Part shown: piece by piece, positions 45,473 through 53,935 of the stretch
Layout of the letters: the number at the start of each line of letters is the position of its first letter
Numbering within the stretch: position 1 is the first letter of the stretch
From: Corynebacterium aquilae DSM 44791
GTDB lineage: Bacteria; Actinomycetota; Actinomycetes; Mycobacteriales; Mycobacteriaceae
Reading direction: 5' to 3'
DNA length: 64,000 bases
Assembly: GCF_001941445.1 (NCBI RefSeq)
Contig: NZ_CP009245.1
Location: 519,992-583,991 of the forward strand
The notes under the pieces: model-generated
Told to the model about the DNA's origin: nothing
The model's database searches: none
Seen by the model: the letters and a program-made list of their open reading frames with translations, nothing else
Made by a program: the position numbers and the translations under genes

Positions 45473-45688
45473 TTAGAAGCCGGGGCGTTTGGGGATGACG
45501 ACGGCGGCGACGAGGTAGATCAGGGGGCTGAAAAGGTTCAGGCCTAGGGATGCGATGGCGACGACGAGGCGGACAACGGTGGGGTCCCAGTCGAAGTATT
45601 CGGCGATGCCGCCGCAGACTCCGGCGAGGTATTTGTCGGTGGAGGAGCGGTAGAGGCGGTGTTGGGGAGTGGGGAGCTGATTTGTCAT
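45473..45688 (-). CDS. PspC domain protein, 71 aa (copy 1)
   Basis: The PspC domain covers almost all of the protein: RLYRSSTDKYLAGVCGGIAE, then YFDWDPTVVRLVVAIAS, and one helix (LFSPLIYLVAAVVIPKRPG). PspC proteins are small inner-membrane or DNA-associated stress-response factors. The sequence upstream (TACAGTAGAAACC before ATG) resembles a leaderless promoter. It is adjacent to and very similar to copy 2, so the two arose by tandem duplication. Confidence 0.85.
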   Translation of the reverse strand: MTNQLPTPQHRLYRSSTDKYLAGVCGGIAEYFDWDPTVVRLVVAIASLGLNLFSPLIYLVAAVVIPKRPGF

Positions 45689-45795
45689 GGTTTCTACTGT
45701 AGGTGGGTGTGGCTTGGGTCGTTGGGGGTTTTGTTTTTAAGGCTGGGAGATGCCAAAGCCCGCCCCACCTGTCGTGAGACGGGCGAGGGGCCGGG

Positions 45796-46011
45796 TTAGG
45801 CGGTGGGGTTTTTCGGCATGACGATGGCGGCGATGATGTAGATGATGGGGCTGAAGACGTGGAAGACGACTGCTCCGAGGACGGCCATGATGCGCACGAG
45901 GGCGGGATCCCAGCCGAAGTGTTGGGCGATGCCGCCGCAGACTCCGGCGAGGTATTTGTCGGTGGAGGAGCGGTAGAGGCGGTTGGTGGGGGTTGGGAAG
46001 TTGTTGGTCAT
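45796..46011 (-). CDS. PspC domain protein, 71 aa (copy 2)
   Basis: I use the ATG at 46011 (MTNNFPTPTNRLYRSS), which aligns with copy 1 from its first residue; the frame runs to 46104 without support. RLYRSSTDKYLAGVCGGIAQ is nearly identical to copy 1, and the C-terminal half differs (HFGWDPALVRIMAVLGAVVF, IIYIIAAIVMPKNPTA), so the copies have diverged after duplication. It is probably in the same direction and transcribed just before copy 1. Confidence 0.83.
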   Translation of the reverse strand: MTNNFPTPTNRLYRSSTDKYLAGVCGGIAQHFGWDPALVRIMAVLGAVVFHVFSPIIYIIAAIVMPKNPTA

Positions 46012-46120
46012 GGTTTTAACGGTACGTGTGCGGTGGTGTTGTGCGCATCGGGTTTTCCCCTGAATAAACCCTGACTTTTTTAGTCGGGATTGTGGACTTT
46101 TCATTGGGGGTGTTGATGAC

Positions 46121-46157
46121 AGCAGGGCCGCTTCCTGGTGGTGGAAGCGGCCCTGCT
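46121..46157 (-). terminator. Terminator-like hairpin after the gene ending at 46173
   Basis: AGCAGGGCCGCTTCC (46121-46135) and GGAAGCGGCCCTGCT (46143-46157) form a perfect 15-bp stem with a seven-base loop. No T-run follows on the minus strand. Confidence 0.6.
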
Positions 46158-46172
46158 GGTGGTGGGGGTGGT

Positions 46173-47399
46173 TTAGAACTTGGTGAAGCGACCGATGAGG
46201 GTGTTTTCGAGTTCTTTCCAGCCTTCTACTTCGCTGGTGTAAGGCGCGGAGGGGATGTATCCGGAAGGTGCCCCACCGACGTAGGCGATGAATTCCTGGA
46301 TCGCCGGGTTGGCGACCAGGATGGAGGACACGGAGTCGTCTTTGGCCCAGTCGGCGGCGTCGGCCAGCAGGCTGTAGGCCTGCAGCATTTGGTCTTTGTC
46401 GACGGCTTGGGGTCCCTTGGAGATCGCTTCGGCCAGCCCGGTGAACACGTAGGTGTTGTCGTCGTGTGCGGTGATCTCGAGGGTGCCGCCGTTGGCAGCG
46501 TCCATGATGTCTTGCCAGGTCGACAGCTTGGCCATGTTGTGGTCTTTGTGCTCGATGAGCCAGCGGACGAAGGCCTTGCGGTTGTTAAAGGACGTGATCT
46601 GGCCGTATTCGCCGAGGAATACGGGGGTGTCGTCGAGGTAGGTGCGCAGGGTGTAGAGGGTGCGGCCGTCGATGACGATTTTGACCGGGTCGATGCCGGC
46701 CTGGCCCCACACGGACAGGTCGTAGGGGTCGGCGGCGCGCAGTGCGGCCTTGGCGTCGGCTTCTTCCTTGGCTTCTTTGTCCTTGGCGGCTTGCTCGGCG
46801 TCGGCAATGCGCTGCTCGGCGTCGGCGGCTTTGGCCTCGTCGATGTCTTTGACGCTGATAGCTTCGTCGAGGGCTTTGATGACGTCACGCCAGCCACCCT
46901 TGACGACGTTGCCGACGCCGGTCCATTCGCTGAATCCGGCTTCGCCGGAGTAGTGGTCGCTGCCGCGGTCGACGTTGGCGAGGATGGAGTGGGAGGAGAA
47001 GAAGGATTGCACCGGCAGGAGGGTGAGGACGTCGCCGACGGAACGCGCGAAGCGGAAGGCGCGGGAGGTGGCGGAGACGTTGGCGTGGGAGGGGCGCTCC
47101 GCGAGCCATGCGGGCAGTTCGACGAGGTCGAAGGTGTTGCGGGCGTCGGGGACGACGCGCAGGGGGGAGTTGTCGTTGGAGTAGGCGCCCCATTTGGGGT
47201 GGTCGGTGAGGTCGTGGGGTTCACCGGATTCGAGGAACGTCAGCATTGCCCCCGGGGAAGCGAAGGCGTAGACGTCGTCGCCGTGTCCAAGCAGTGCCTG
47301 CCATTCGGAGCCGTGCTCCTTGTAGAGGGGTGCCCAGAGGGTATAGAGGTCGCCCTGGGGCAGGGAGATTTTGACGGGAACAATGCCGTTGGTAGCCAT
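46173..47399 (-). CDS. Conserved-looking cytoplasmic protein with central coiled coil, 408 aa
   Basis: The start is the ATG at 47399 (MATNGIVPVKISLPQGDLY); TAAAAT eleven bases before it suggests a near-leaderless promoter. The protein has no signal or membrane segment. Two similar halves seem possible: KISLPQGDLYTLWAPLYKE and LTFLESGEPHDL in the first, KIVIDGRTLYTLRTYLDDT and VRWLIEHKDHN in the second, each with a short 'VYAF/VFLGEYG...F' segment. They are separated by a charged coiled coil (DIDEAKAADAEQRIADAEQA and on, about residues 205-250). I do not recognise the family. The frame continues upstream of 47399 but as antisense-like Arg-rich sequence. Confidence 0.75.
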   Translation of the reverse strand: MATNGIVPVKISLPQGDLYTLWAPLYKEHGSEWQALLGHGDDVYAFASPGAMLTFLESGEPHDLTDHPKWGAYSNDNSPLRVVPDARNTFDLVELPAWLAERPSHANVSATSRAFRFARSVGDVLTLLPVQSFFSSHSILANVDRGSDHYSGEAGFSEWTGVGNVVKGGWRDVIKALDEAISVKDIDEAKAADAEQRIADAEQAAKDKEAKEEADAKAALRAADPYDLSVWGQAGIDPVKIVIDGRTLYTLRTYLDDTPVFLGEYGQITSFNNRKAFVRWLIEHKDHNMAKLSTWQDIMDAANGGTLEITAHDDNTYVFTGLAEAISKGPQAVDKDQMLQAYSLLADAADWAKDDSVSSILVANPAIQEFIAYVGGAPSGYIPSAPYTSEVEGWKELENTLIGRFTKF

Positions 47400-47410
47400 G
47401 GGGAAGCATT

Positions 47411-48361
47411 TTACCCTGTTGGGCGAAAACACCCCCGGAATGCCATACCCGCATTGGTGGTTCTTAGCGGGCCGGTGCTGACGGGGGAGCCGGCTTCGAC
47501 GAGTTGTCCGTCGCCGATGCACATGGCGACGTGCCCGTCCCACACCAATAGGTCGCCTTCTTGGAGTTCGGCGAAGCTGACTTGTCGCCCAACGGTTTGT
47601 TCTTGGGCGAGGCGGGGCAGTTCGACGCCGGCTTGGCGCCATGCCCATTGGGTCAGCCCAGAGCAGTCGAGTCCGACACCGGGGGTGGTTCCGCCCCATT
47701 GGTAGGGGGTGCCGAGTTGGGTGAGAGCGGCCCGGACGGCGGCTTTTCCGGCGGCGTTGTTGGTTGGGGTGTTTTCGCTGTGGCTGCCGGCGGCACTGAA
47801 GGCGCTTGGGGTGTCGTGGGTGGCGGGATGGGGGTGTGCTTGAGCGGTGGCTTCTGGGGCGTGGGGTGGTGCGGTGTGTGGTGGGGTGGGCAGGGGGTGG
47901 GGTTCGTTGGCGATGGCGGTGAGCTTTGCGGTGGCGTGTGCCAGCTCCTGGGTGAGTTGTTCGGCGCGCCGGGTGGCGGTGGTGATGGCGGTGGTGGCGA
48001 TGGCGTGGAGTTGGGCGTGGGCGGGCGCGTGGATGGAGGGGTCGGGGTGGAGGGCTGATGGTAGGAGACTGGCGGCGTGGTGAAAGGTGTGGTGGAGGAG
48101 TTTTTCGATGTCGTGCAGCGCGTAGATCAGGGGTCGTTGGGAGTGTTCGATGGCTTCGCGCAGCCCGTGGTGTTGTTGGGTGAGTACGTGAAGATGGGTG
48201 AGGGCGTTTTCGGCATTGGCGCCTGTGGCGGCGCCAAGGGTGGTGATGATGGTGGGGAGTTCGGATAGGGGGTTGTGGGTGGAGTGGTGGGGGTGGATGC
48301 TGGGGGCGTGGGTGGGGAAGAGGCGGATGATGTGGGTGGCTAGGGCGTGCAGGTCGATCAT
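47411..48361 (-). CDS. NlpC/P60 domain protein without a signal peptide, 316 aa
   Basis: The C-terminal 115 residues are an NlpC/P60 endopeptidase domain with the catalytic Cys in GVGLDCSGLTQWAWRQAG and the His in VWDGHVAMCIGDG, preceded by YQWGGTTPG. Such enzymes cut peptidoglycan stem peptides. The N-terminal 150 residues are a His/Ala/Leu-rich helical region ([16 protein letters not shown] and on) without a signal peptide. The ATG overlaps the stop of the upstream helical gene (ATGA). Export may use a non-Sec route or the partner protein, or the role may not be in the wall. The coding strand is C/A-rich. Confidence 0.82.
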   Translation of the reverse strand: MIDLHALATHIIRLFPTHAPSIHPHHSTHNPLSELPTIITTLGAATGANAENALTHLHVLTQQHHGLREAIEHSQRPLIYALHDIEKLLHHTFHHAASLLPSALHPDPSIHAPAHAQLHAIATTAITTATRRAEQLTQELAHATAKLTAIANEPHPLPTPPHTAPPHAPEATAQAHPHPATHDTPSAFSAAGSHSENTPTNNAAGKAAVRAALTQLGTPYQWGGTTPGVGLDCSGLTQWAWRQAGVELPRLAQEQTVGRQVSFAELQEGDLLVWDGHVAMCIGDGQLVEAGSPVSTGPLRTTNAGMAFRGCFRPTG

Positions 48362-48789
48362 GCGGTGGCCTTTTCACCGTCGGATGCAGGGGGTGGGGTC
48401 GGTGGTGCGGCTGCTGGTGTTGCTGGCGGTGGGTCGAGGGTGCCTAGTTGGCCACTAAGTTGGCCACCTAGTTGGCTGCCTAGTTGGGTGCACAGGTGCT
48501 CGTCGGTGCGTTCGTAGGCGTCAATGGTGGCGTGCGCGATGGTGGCTAGTGCTTGGGTGTAGTGGCGTAGCGCGATGGTGCGGGTGTCGACGGCGGTGAC
48601 GGCGCGTTCGAGGGCACTGAGGAAGTCGCGGGCGCTGGCCGCGGCGGCGTCCACGGTGGAGATCACCACCGGTGGGCGGAGGGTGTGTGCGGCGTCGCTG
48701 AGTGCGCTGGCCAGGCGTCGGGCGTGGTCGATGTCGATGTTGAGTTGCTGGTGGGCGGTGTGCAGGTGGGGTGATGGGGTGTGGTTCAT
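48358..48789 (-). CDS. Helical protein coupled to the NlpC/P60 gene, 143 aa
   Basis: From the ATG at 48789 ([16 protein letters not shown]) the protein is mostly predicted helix for about 105 residues ([20 protein letters not shown], then [18 protein letters not shown]), with a Gln/Gly/Leu repeat ([16 protein letters not shown]) and a Pro/Ala-rich end. It has no signal peptide or membrane helix. Size and helical-hairpin look are reminiscent of WXG100/ESX-type partners, but I see no WXG motif, so I do not assign it. Coupled to the NlpC/P60 gene by a four-base overlap and divergent from upp. Longer starts (48855) are possible. Confidence 0.65.
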   Translation of the reverse strand: MNHTPSPHLHTAHQQLNIDIDHARRLASALSDAAHTLRPPVVISTVDAAAASARDFLSALERAVTAVDTRTIALRHYTQALATIAHATIDAYERTDEHLCTQLGSQLGGQLSGQLGTLDPPPATPAAAPPTPPPASDGEKATA

Positions 48790-48892
48790 GCCCGGTTTGA
48801 CGCGCGGTGGGGGCGGTTTTGGTTCTGCGGGGGCTTGTGGGCGGGTGACCCGCATTCGACCTTTGAAAACTGTCGCCTCTAGGATGGCTCTT

Positions 48893-49528
48893 ATGGACAT
48901 CACTGTGGTTGATCACCCCCTGGCAGCTTCCCGACTGACTTTGATGCGCGATGCGCGCAGCGATAACGCGGCGTTTCGGGCCGCGTTGAAGGATTTGGGG
49001 GCGATGCTGATTTATGAGGCATCGCGTGACCTGCCTGTTGAAAATTTTGACTGCAAGACCCCCGTGGCTGTCGCACAGGGCACCCGCCTGGAGAACCCGC
49101 CGATTATTGTGCCGGTGATTCGTGCTGGTTTGGGCATGATCGATCCGGCGTTGTCGATGATTCCTGACGCCCAGGTGGGTTTCATTGGTTTGGCCCGTAA
49201 TGAGGAAACTCACGAGCCGGTGCCCTATTTGGAGGCGCTGCCGGAGGACCTGACCGGGCAGCCGGTGTTTGTGGTCGACCCGATGTTGGCTACTGGCGGG
49301 TCGCTGTTGTACGCCATTCGTCTGCTCGCGGAGCGTGGCGCGACCGACATCACTGCGGTGTGTATGGTTTCCGCGCAGCCGGGCGTGGACGCCCTGGCGA
49401 ATTCGGGGCTGCCGGTGCGCCTGGTGACGGCCACCATTGACCCGGAGCTCAACGAGGATGCCTACATTGTGCCGGGGTTGGGCGATGCCGGCGATCGTCT
49501 CTACGGGCCGCGCAACATCGACCTGTAG
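48893..49528 (+). CDS. upp: Uracil phosphoribosyltransferase
   Basis: Upp makes UMP from uracil and PRPP (pyrimidine salvage). The 211-residue protein starts at the ATG at 48893 ([19 protein letters not shown]). Family signatures include [42 protein letters not shown], the PRPP-binding loop [16 protein letters not shown] and [14 protein letters not shown] near the C-terminus. The length matches the family exactly. A clear terminator follows. Confidence 0.96.
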   Translation: MDITVVDHPLAASRLTLMRDARSDNAAFRAALKDLGAMLIYEASRDLPVENFDCKTPVAVAQGTRLENPPIIVPVIRAGLGMIDPALSMIPDAQVGFIGLARNEETHEPVPYLEALPEDLTGQPVFVVDPMLATGGSLLYAIRLLAERGATDITAVCMVSAQPGVDALANSGLPVRLVTATIDPELNEDAYIVPGLGDAGDRLYGPRNIDL

Positions 49529-49551
49529 TGCCCGCTGCTGGCGCAGACACC

Positions 49552-49592
49552 ACGAACCCCCACCTTTTTCAGGTGGGGGTTCGTCTTTTTCT
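49552..49592 (+). terminator. Terminator of upp
   Basis: ACGAACCCCCACCT (49552-49565) and AGGTGGGGGTTCGT (49571-49584) form a perfect stem with a five-base loop, followed by CTTTTTC. Confidence 0.92.
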
Positions 49593-49707
49593 GCCACTCC
49601 GCGGGCGGTGCGTGCGCTGCGTGGGGCGCGCAGTGACATGGCCGGGAGGTACTGGAAGGTGCCGGGGGTGCCGTGTCACCGCGGGGCCAGCGGTGGGGGA
49701 TAAGGGT

Positions 49708-50211
49708 TTAGTCCGCCTGGGGCTGCAGCATCTGCATGAAGCCCATCAACTTGATGACCGTGGCCAAAATGCCCCACATCCGCTCAAACAGGGTTGCCAC
49801 GGAGGAGCCGTCGGAAGACAAGGAGGACGATGCGGTGCTGTCCTTGAAACCACCACAGGCCTTCACCCGTTCCACCCCAGCGTTGATACTGCGCTGTTGC
49901 AGTTTGAGATACCGCTGGTAGTTCTCGGGCGAGTAATTCTCCCGCATCTGCGCCTTTTCTTCCTCGCTGACCACATAGCGATCGCGGAACTGCTGTTCCG
50001 TCATGTTCTTGGCTTCCTGCAGGTTAAGCGTGAGGGTGTCGCACTCCCGGAAAACCGCCGCCAGCTCTTCAGTCCTGATCGTTGACTCCAACAGGGTCAG
50101 CTGCAGGTTCTGGGCCTCCAGCGGCATCTGGGCCTCGGCGATGTGGGAGGAAGAAAACACCGTCAAAGCTGCCAAGCCAATAGCTGCCACGGAGGTAGAA
50201 AAACGCTTCAT
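49708..50211 (-). CDS. Secreted protein of unknown function, 167 aa
   Basis: The protein has a signal peptide (STSVAAIGLAALTVFSSSHI, cleaved near AEA) and a helical, acidic mature domain with two cysteines (VFRECDTLTLNLQ and RVKACGGFKD) that could form a disulfide. It ends in a Ser-rich linker and an amphipathic hydrophobic segment (ERMWGILATVIKLMGFMQML). The ATG at 50211 is preceded by GAGGAC at some distance. The end resembles those of several surface proteins of this window. It is divergent from the XRE regulator gene across 428 bases. Confidence 0.75.
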   Translation of the reverse strand: MKRFSTSVAAIGLAALTVFSSSHIAEAQMPLEAQNLQLTLLESTIRTEELAAVFRECDTLTLNLQEAKNMTEQQFRDRYVVSEEEKAQMRENYSPENYQRYLKLQQRSINAGVERVKACGGFKDSTASSSLSSDGSSVATLFERMWGILATVIKLMGFMQMLQPQAD

Positions 50212-50478
50212 GATCTTTTAAGTCCTCGGTGCGTCGAATCGAAGTGGGGATGGGTGCTGTGCCCGCACGTCCGGAACCACGACACACCCACGTGGGGCAG
50301 TGGCCCACATCGGGGTGGGGCGCTGAGCGCCACGCTAAGCAGGCGGCTAAAAACGGGTCAAACCCGCGGTAGTGGCTTCGCCACCAGGGGTGCACCTTCG
50401 GGCGCCCCCACCTCCTGTCCACTGCGCAGCCACCAAGGCGAAAAACCTCACCTCAACGCCCCGGAAGGCTCACAACTT

Positions 50479-50488
50479 GGGGTACCCC
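50479..50488. promoter_or_regulatory. Palindrome GGGGTACCCC, candidate XRE operator
   Basis: This perfect 10-bp palindrome and GGGTGTACCC, 54 bases downstream, share GGGT and ACCC arms. Both lie between the divergent secreted-protein gene and the XRE gene, a typical operator position. Confidence 0.4.
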
Positions 50489-50532
50489 CGCCGCCCGCCC
50501 CGGAATCAGGGGGCAGCGGGGGCTGCCCGAAA

Positions 50533-50542
50533 GGGTGTACCC
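50533..50542. promoter_or_regulatory. GGGTGTACCC, second candidate XRE operator
   Basis: GGGT and ACCC flank two bases. It lies about 100 bases before the XRE start codon. Confidence 0.35.
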
Positions 50543-50639
50543 GTGGGGAAGAAAAATCCCCAAAAACGTAGCACGTCTGCTGCGCAACACGTTATGCTTT
50601 TGCCCAGCTAACACTACGACCACTTTTAAGGGGGATAGC

Positions 50640-51119
50640 ATGCACCTGCGCAGCTACGGATACGCCTTCGGAGTGCGCCTGAAAAAACTCCGCCTCATGC
50701 GCGAACTCACCCAAGAAGAACTCGCCACCAAAAGCGGGCTGAGCCGCAACATGATCGTCAACTACGAACGCAACCTCAGCCGCGAAGAAAAACCCGCCAA
50801 CCCCACCCTCGACCGGATCTACCGGCTCGCACAAGCACTCCAAGTCCCCGTCGCAGTCCTTTTGCCCTGCGCCACCACCGCCGTCACCGACAAGTGCCAA
50901 CCGGAAGAAACCAAAAACCTCGCCATCGACGTCACCTGGCCCCTAACCGAAGACGACACCGCGCCCTTCAGCCCCGCCGAAGTCGACGGCGACAGCCGCC
51001 TCGACAACCACCGCATGCCCGGCAAACCCGGCAGCACCAGGCCCGCCATCCGCCACTTCGACGTCGCACTCAGCACCCACCACAACCGGCACCAACGCAC
51101 ACCCCGTCCCCACGCCTAA
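50640..51119 (+). CDS. XRE-family transcriptional regulator, 159 aa
   Basis: The ATG at 50640 has AAGGGGG upstream. Residues 10-70 are a helix-turn-helix of the Cro/CI type (RLKKLRLMRELTQEELATKS then GLSRNMIVNYERNLSREE, followed by LDRIYRLAQALQVPVAVLL). The C-terminal 80 residues are polar, Thr/Pro/His-rich and probably disordered. No ligand-binding or peptidase domain is present. It probably regulates itself and the divergent secreted-protein gene through the palindromes between them; that is inferred from position. Confidence 0.82.
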   Translation: MHLRSYGYAFGVRLKKLRLMRELTQEELATKSGLSRNMIVNYERNLSREEKPANPTLDRIYRLAQALQVPVAVLLPCATTAVTDKCQPEETKNLAIDVTWPLTEDDTAPFSPAEVDGDSRLDNHRMPGKPGSTRPAIRHFDVALSTHHNRHQRTPRPHA

Positions 51120-51204
51120 CCCCCACCGCACCCCGCCCGATCACACCAGATCACACCGGGTCGCACCAGCTCGCGCCGGAATTTTGACCAGGCCACGGCA
51201 CCCC

Positions 51205-51242
51205 CAAAAAACACCAAAGGGGGGCACCCCAACAGTGCCCCC
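51205..51242 (-). terminator. Terminator of punA-pgm
   Basis: On the minus strand GGGGGCAC and GTGCCCCC form a perfect stem (51242-51235 and 51227-51220) followed by TTTGGTGTTTTTT. Confidence 0.78.
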
Positions 51243-51261
51243 ACATAACCGTCGCCCCACA

Positions 51262-52854
51262 CTACAACTCACTCAACGCAGACCTCACCTCCCCGGTCAC
51301 CGCCTCCAACAACTCCTCCGCACGCGCCATATCCCCACAGTGCGAAACCTCTATATAGAACTTCGCCTTCGGCTCCGTGCCACTAGCCCGGGCAATCACC
51401 CGCACCGACACCTCATCATCACCCGCATTAAGCACCACCCCCTGATTCGAACGCAACGGCGCACTGTCCACCGGCAACCCCACCAACGTCGACGGGGCAT
51501 GATGAATCAACGTATCCACCAAAGCAGCCGGATCGCTGGTACGCACACTGACCTGCGCGCCCGCAAAACGACCATACGTCTTAAACAACGCCTCCAGCTC
51601 ATCGGCCAAACTCCGGCCCGAAGCCTTCAACTCCGCCGCCCACGCACAGGTCACCAACGCCGTGGCAATACCATCCTTATCCGGCACCACATCCGGGAAC
51701 GGGCACGTGCCAATCGCCTCCTCATAAGCAAACACCAACTCGCCAGGACGACCATCACCCGCCCGCGCCAAATTCTTAAAACCAGTCAACGTCTCCTGGA
51801 AATCCCAGCCACGATCCCGCGCAATCTCACCCAACAACTGCGAAGACACCACCGTCGTCGCCACCACCGGGGCAGCCCAACCACGATCCGCAGGAAAAGT
51901 CGGCACCAACCGCGTCGCCAACAACGGGCCCAACTCATCACCCCGCAACATCCGGAAACCACCCTCACACGGCACCCCCACCGCACACCGATCAGCATCC
52001 GGATCCAACGCAATCAGCACATCAGCGCCCTGACGCGCCCCCTCTAACAGCAACAAATCAGTAGCCCCCGGCTCCTCCGGATTCGGAAAATCCACCGTCG
52101 GAAACGTCGGATCAGGATGCTGTTGCGCATCCACCGGAACGCTGCGTGCAAACCCCGCCGCCTGCAACGCCTGATTCATCGCACGGCCACCCACCCCATG
52201 CATCGCCGTAAACACCACACTCAACGCCGCGCGCTCATTATTCACGCGCAACTTATCGCCCTCCACCGGATTGACCCGATCCACAATGTCATCAATGTAG
52301 CGACGCAACGGATCCGCACCAGGGCGCACAGACACCCTCGGCACCTGCAAAGGATCCCCCACCGCCTGAATATGCTCCTCAATCGCACGATCATCAGGGC
52401 TGACCAACTGCGCACCACCAGCCACATACACCTTGTAGCCATTATCAGCCGCCGGATTATGGCTCGCCGTGATCTGCACACCAGCATCCAACCCCCGCGA
52501 CTTCACCAACCACGGCATCACCGGAGTCGGCGTCGGGGTCGGCAACAACAACACCTCAAACCCCGCGCCCGCAAACACCTCCGCCGCAGTACACGCAAAC
52601 GTGTGGGAACCATAACGAGCGTCATAGCCCACCGCCACCCGAATCGGGCCATCCTGGCCATACATATCCGCGCCAATACTGCCCTCATCCTCCTCATCCA
52701 ACATCGAAGGATGCGGAATATGCAGCTTCGCCGAACGCTCAACCAACCACGCAGCCAAACCCGCCGTCGTACGAGTCACCTGCGTGACATTCATATGGTC
52801 CTCGCCCGGCCCCACCGGAGCCCGCAAGCCAGCAGTTCCAAACTTCAAACTCAT
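51262..52854 (-). CDS. Phosphoglucomutase/phosphomannomutase family protein
   Basis: This 530-residue alpha-D-phosphohexomutase interconverts hexose (or pentose) 1- and 6-phosphates. The phosphoserine loop ([16 protein letters not shown]), metal-binding loop ([14 protein letters not shown]) and sugar-binding loop ([13 protein letters not shown]) are intact, and the C-terminal domain ends [13 protein letters not shown]. The ATG at 52854 overlaps the punA stop (ATGA), so it is coupled to purine nucleoside phosphorylase. This favours a phosphopentomutase-like role (ribose 1-P to ribose 5-P), as suggested for homologues next to deoD/punA; the exact substrate is uncertain. Third positions are G/T-rich, opposite to the neighbours on the + strand. 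Confidence 0.88.
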   Translation of the reverse strand: MSLKFGTAGLRAPVGPGEDHMNVTQVTRTTAGLAAWLVERSAKLHIPHPSMLDEEDEGSIGADMYGQDGPIRVAVGYDARYGSHTFACTAAEVFAGAGFEVLLLPTPTPTPVMPWLVKSRGLDAGVQITASHNPAADNGYKVYVAGGAQLVSPDDRAIEEHIQAVGDPLQVPRVSVRPGADPLRRYIDDIVDRVNPVEGDKLRVNNERAALSVVFTAMHGVGGRAMNQALQAAGFARSVPVDAQQHPDPTFPTVDFPNPEEPGATDLLLLEGARQGADVLIALDPDADRCAVGVPCEGGFRMLRGDELGPLLATRLVPTFPADRGWAAPVVATTVVSSQLLGEIARDRGWDFQETLTGFKNLARAGDGRPGELVFAYEEAIGTCPFPDVVPDKDGIATALVTCAWAAELKASGRSLADELEALFKTYGRFAGAQVSVRTSDPAALVDTLIHHAPSTLVGLPVDSAPLRSNQGVVLNAGDDEVSVRVIARASGTEPKAKFYIEVSHCGDMARAEELLEAVTGEVRSALSEL

Positions 52855-53717
52855 AGGTTTCGCACCACCTTCGCCAACAGCGCACCACACTCACGAGCAG
52901 CCCGCGCACCAGCCTCCAACACCTCATCATGATCCAACGGCTCACCCGTCACACCAGCCGCCAAATTCGTCACCAACGACAAACCCAACACCTCCACATC
53001 AGCCGCCCGCAGAGCAATCGTCTCGTACACCGTCGACATGCCCACCAGACCAACCCCCAACACCCGCAACATCCCAATCTCCGCCGGCGTCTCATACTGC
53101 GGGCCAGGCATCATCGCATACACCGCCTCATCCAACCCCGGCTCCAACTTGTGCACCAACGCCCGCAACCGCGGCGAATACGCATCAACCATGTTCACAA
53201 AATCAGCCCCCACCAACGGAGTGCGCGCCGTGAAATTAATGTGATCACAAATCACCACCGGCTGCCCCACACGCATCCCCTCAGCCAAACCACCCGCAGC
53301 ATTCGTCAACACCACCGCACGCGCACCAGCAGCAGCCAACGTGCGAACCCCATGCACCGTCCGCCACAACTCCACCCCCTCATAAGCATGCGTGCGCCCC
53401 GTCAACAACGCCACCACCCGCGACGCACCATCCCCCACAGCAGGCACCCGCAGCACCACCACCTCACTGCCATGCCCCAACGCCGTCGGCCTGACAAACC
53501 CCGGCAAACGATCACATGCCAGCCGCACCAACACCTCACCAGCAGCCGCCAACTCATCCGCCGCCGGCTTCCACCCCGAACCCAACACCACCCCCACATC
53601 AATCCGCTCCACCCCCGCCGCAGCACACAACTGCGCCGCAGCCTCAGCCGCAACAGCCAACGGATCCAACAAACCAGCCAAAGAGCCATCAACAGACGAG
53701 CCAACAAGATCAACCAT
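52851..53717 (-). CDS. punA: Purine nucleoside phosphorylase
   Basis: This 288-residue trimeric-type PNP phosphorolyses inosine and guanosine to base and ribose 1-phosphate. Family motifs are [16 protein letters not shown] near the N-terminus, [42 protein letters not shown] and the late Asn segment [11 protein letters not shown]. The start at 53717 ([11 protein letters not shown]) follows TACCCT eight bases upstream, so the transcript may be leaderless; the longer frame is Trp/Gly-rich and unlikely. It precedes the mutase in one operon and lies in the same salvage route as add. Confidence 0.92.
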   Translation of the reverse strand: MVDLVGSSVDGSLAGLLDPLAVAAEAAAQLCAAAGVERIDVGVVLGSGWKPAADELAAAGEVLVRLACDRLPGFVRPTALGHGSEVVVLRVPAVGDGASRVVALLTGRTHAYEGVELWRTVHGVRTLAAAGARAVVLTNAAGGLAEGMRVGQPVVICDHINFTARTPLVGADFVNMVDAYSPRLRALVHKLEPGLDEAVYAMMPGPQYETPAEIGMLRVLGVGLVGMSTVYETIALRAADVEVLGLSLVTNLAAGVTGEPLDHDEVLEAGARAARECGALLAKVVRNL

Positions 53718-53935
53718 GACCCCAAGGGTAGTCAAACCCAAGCCCCAACATCGCCCAACCCAACCCCACTCAACCCCACACCACACCCACCCCAAAAAAC
53801 CACAACATATTTCCAACTAGCCCACCCATCTTCTAGGCTTCACAACAAACCCCAAAACCACACAAACCACCACCCCGGAACGCGCACCCAACCCCCACAC
53901 CCGAAAGAACCCAAGGAAGTCAGGCAAAGATCTCA

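Larger units (their letters stand above)
50212..50639. other. Long divergent region with palindromes upstream of the XRE gene
   Basis: This 428-base region contains GTGGC-TTC-GCCAC (50372-50384), the perfect palindrome GGGGTACCCC (50479-50488), the related GGGTGTACCC (50533-50542) and a GGGG...CCCC hairpin just before the XRE gene. No small gene is supported. Confidence 0.55.

Noticed and set aside
48358..48789. Assignment of the helical protein as a WXG100/ESX protein
   Set aside because: Helical look and size fit, but there is no WXG motif and no type VII gene in the window.
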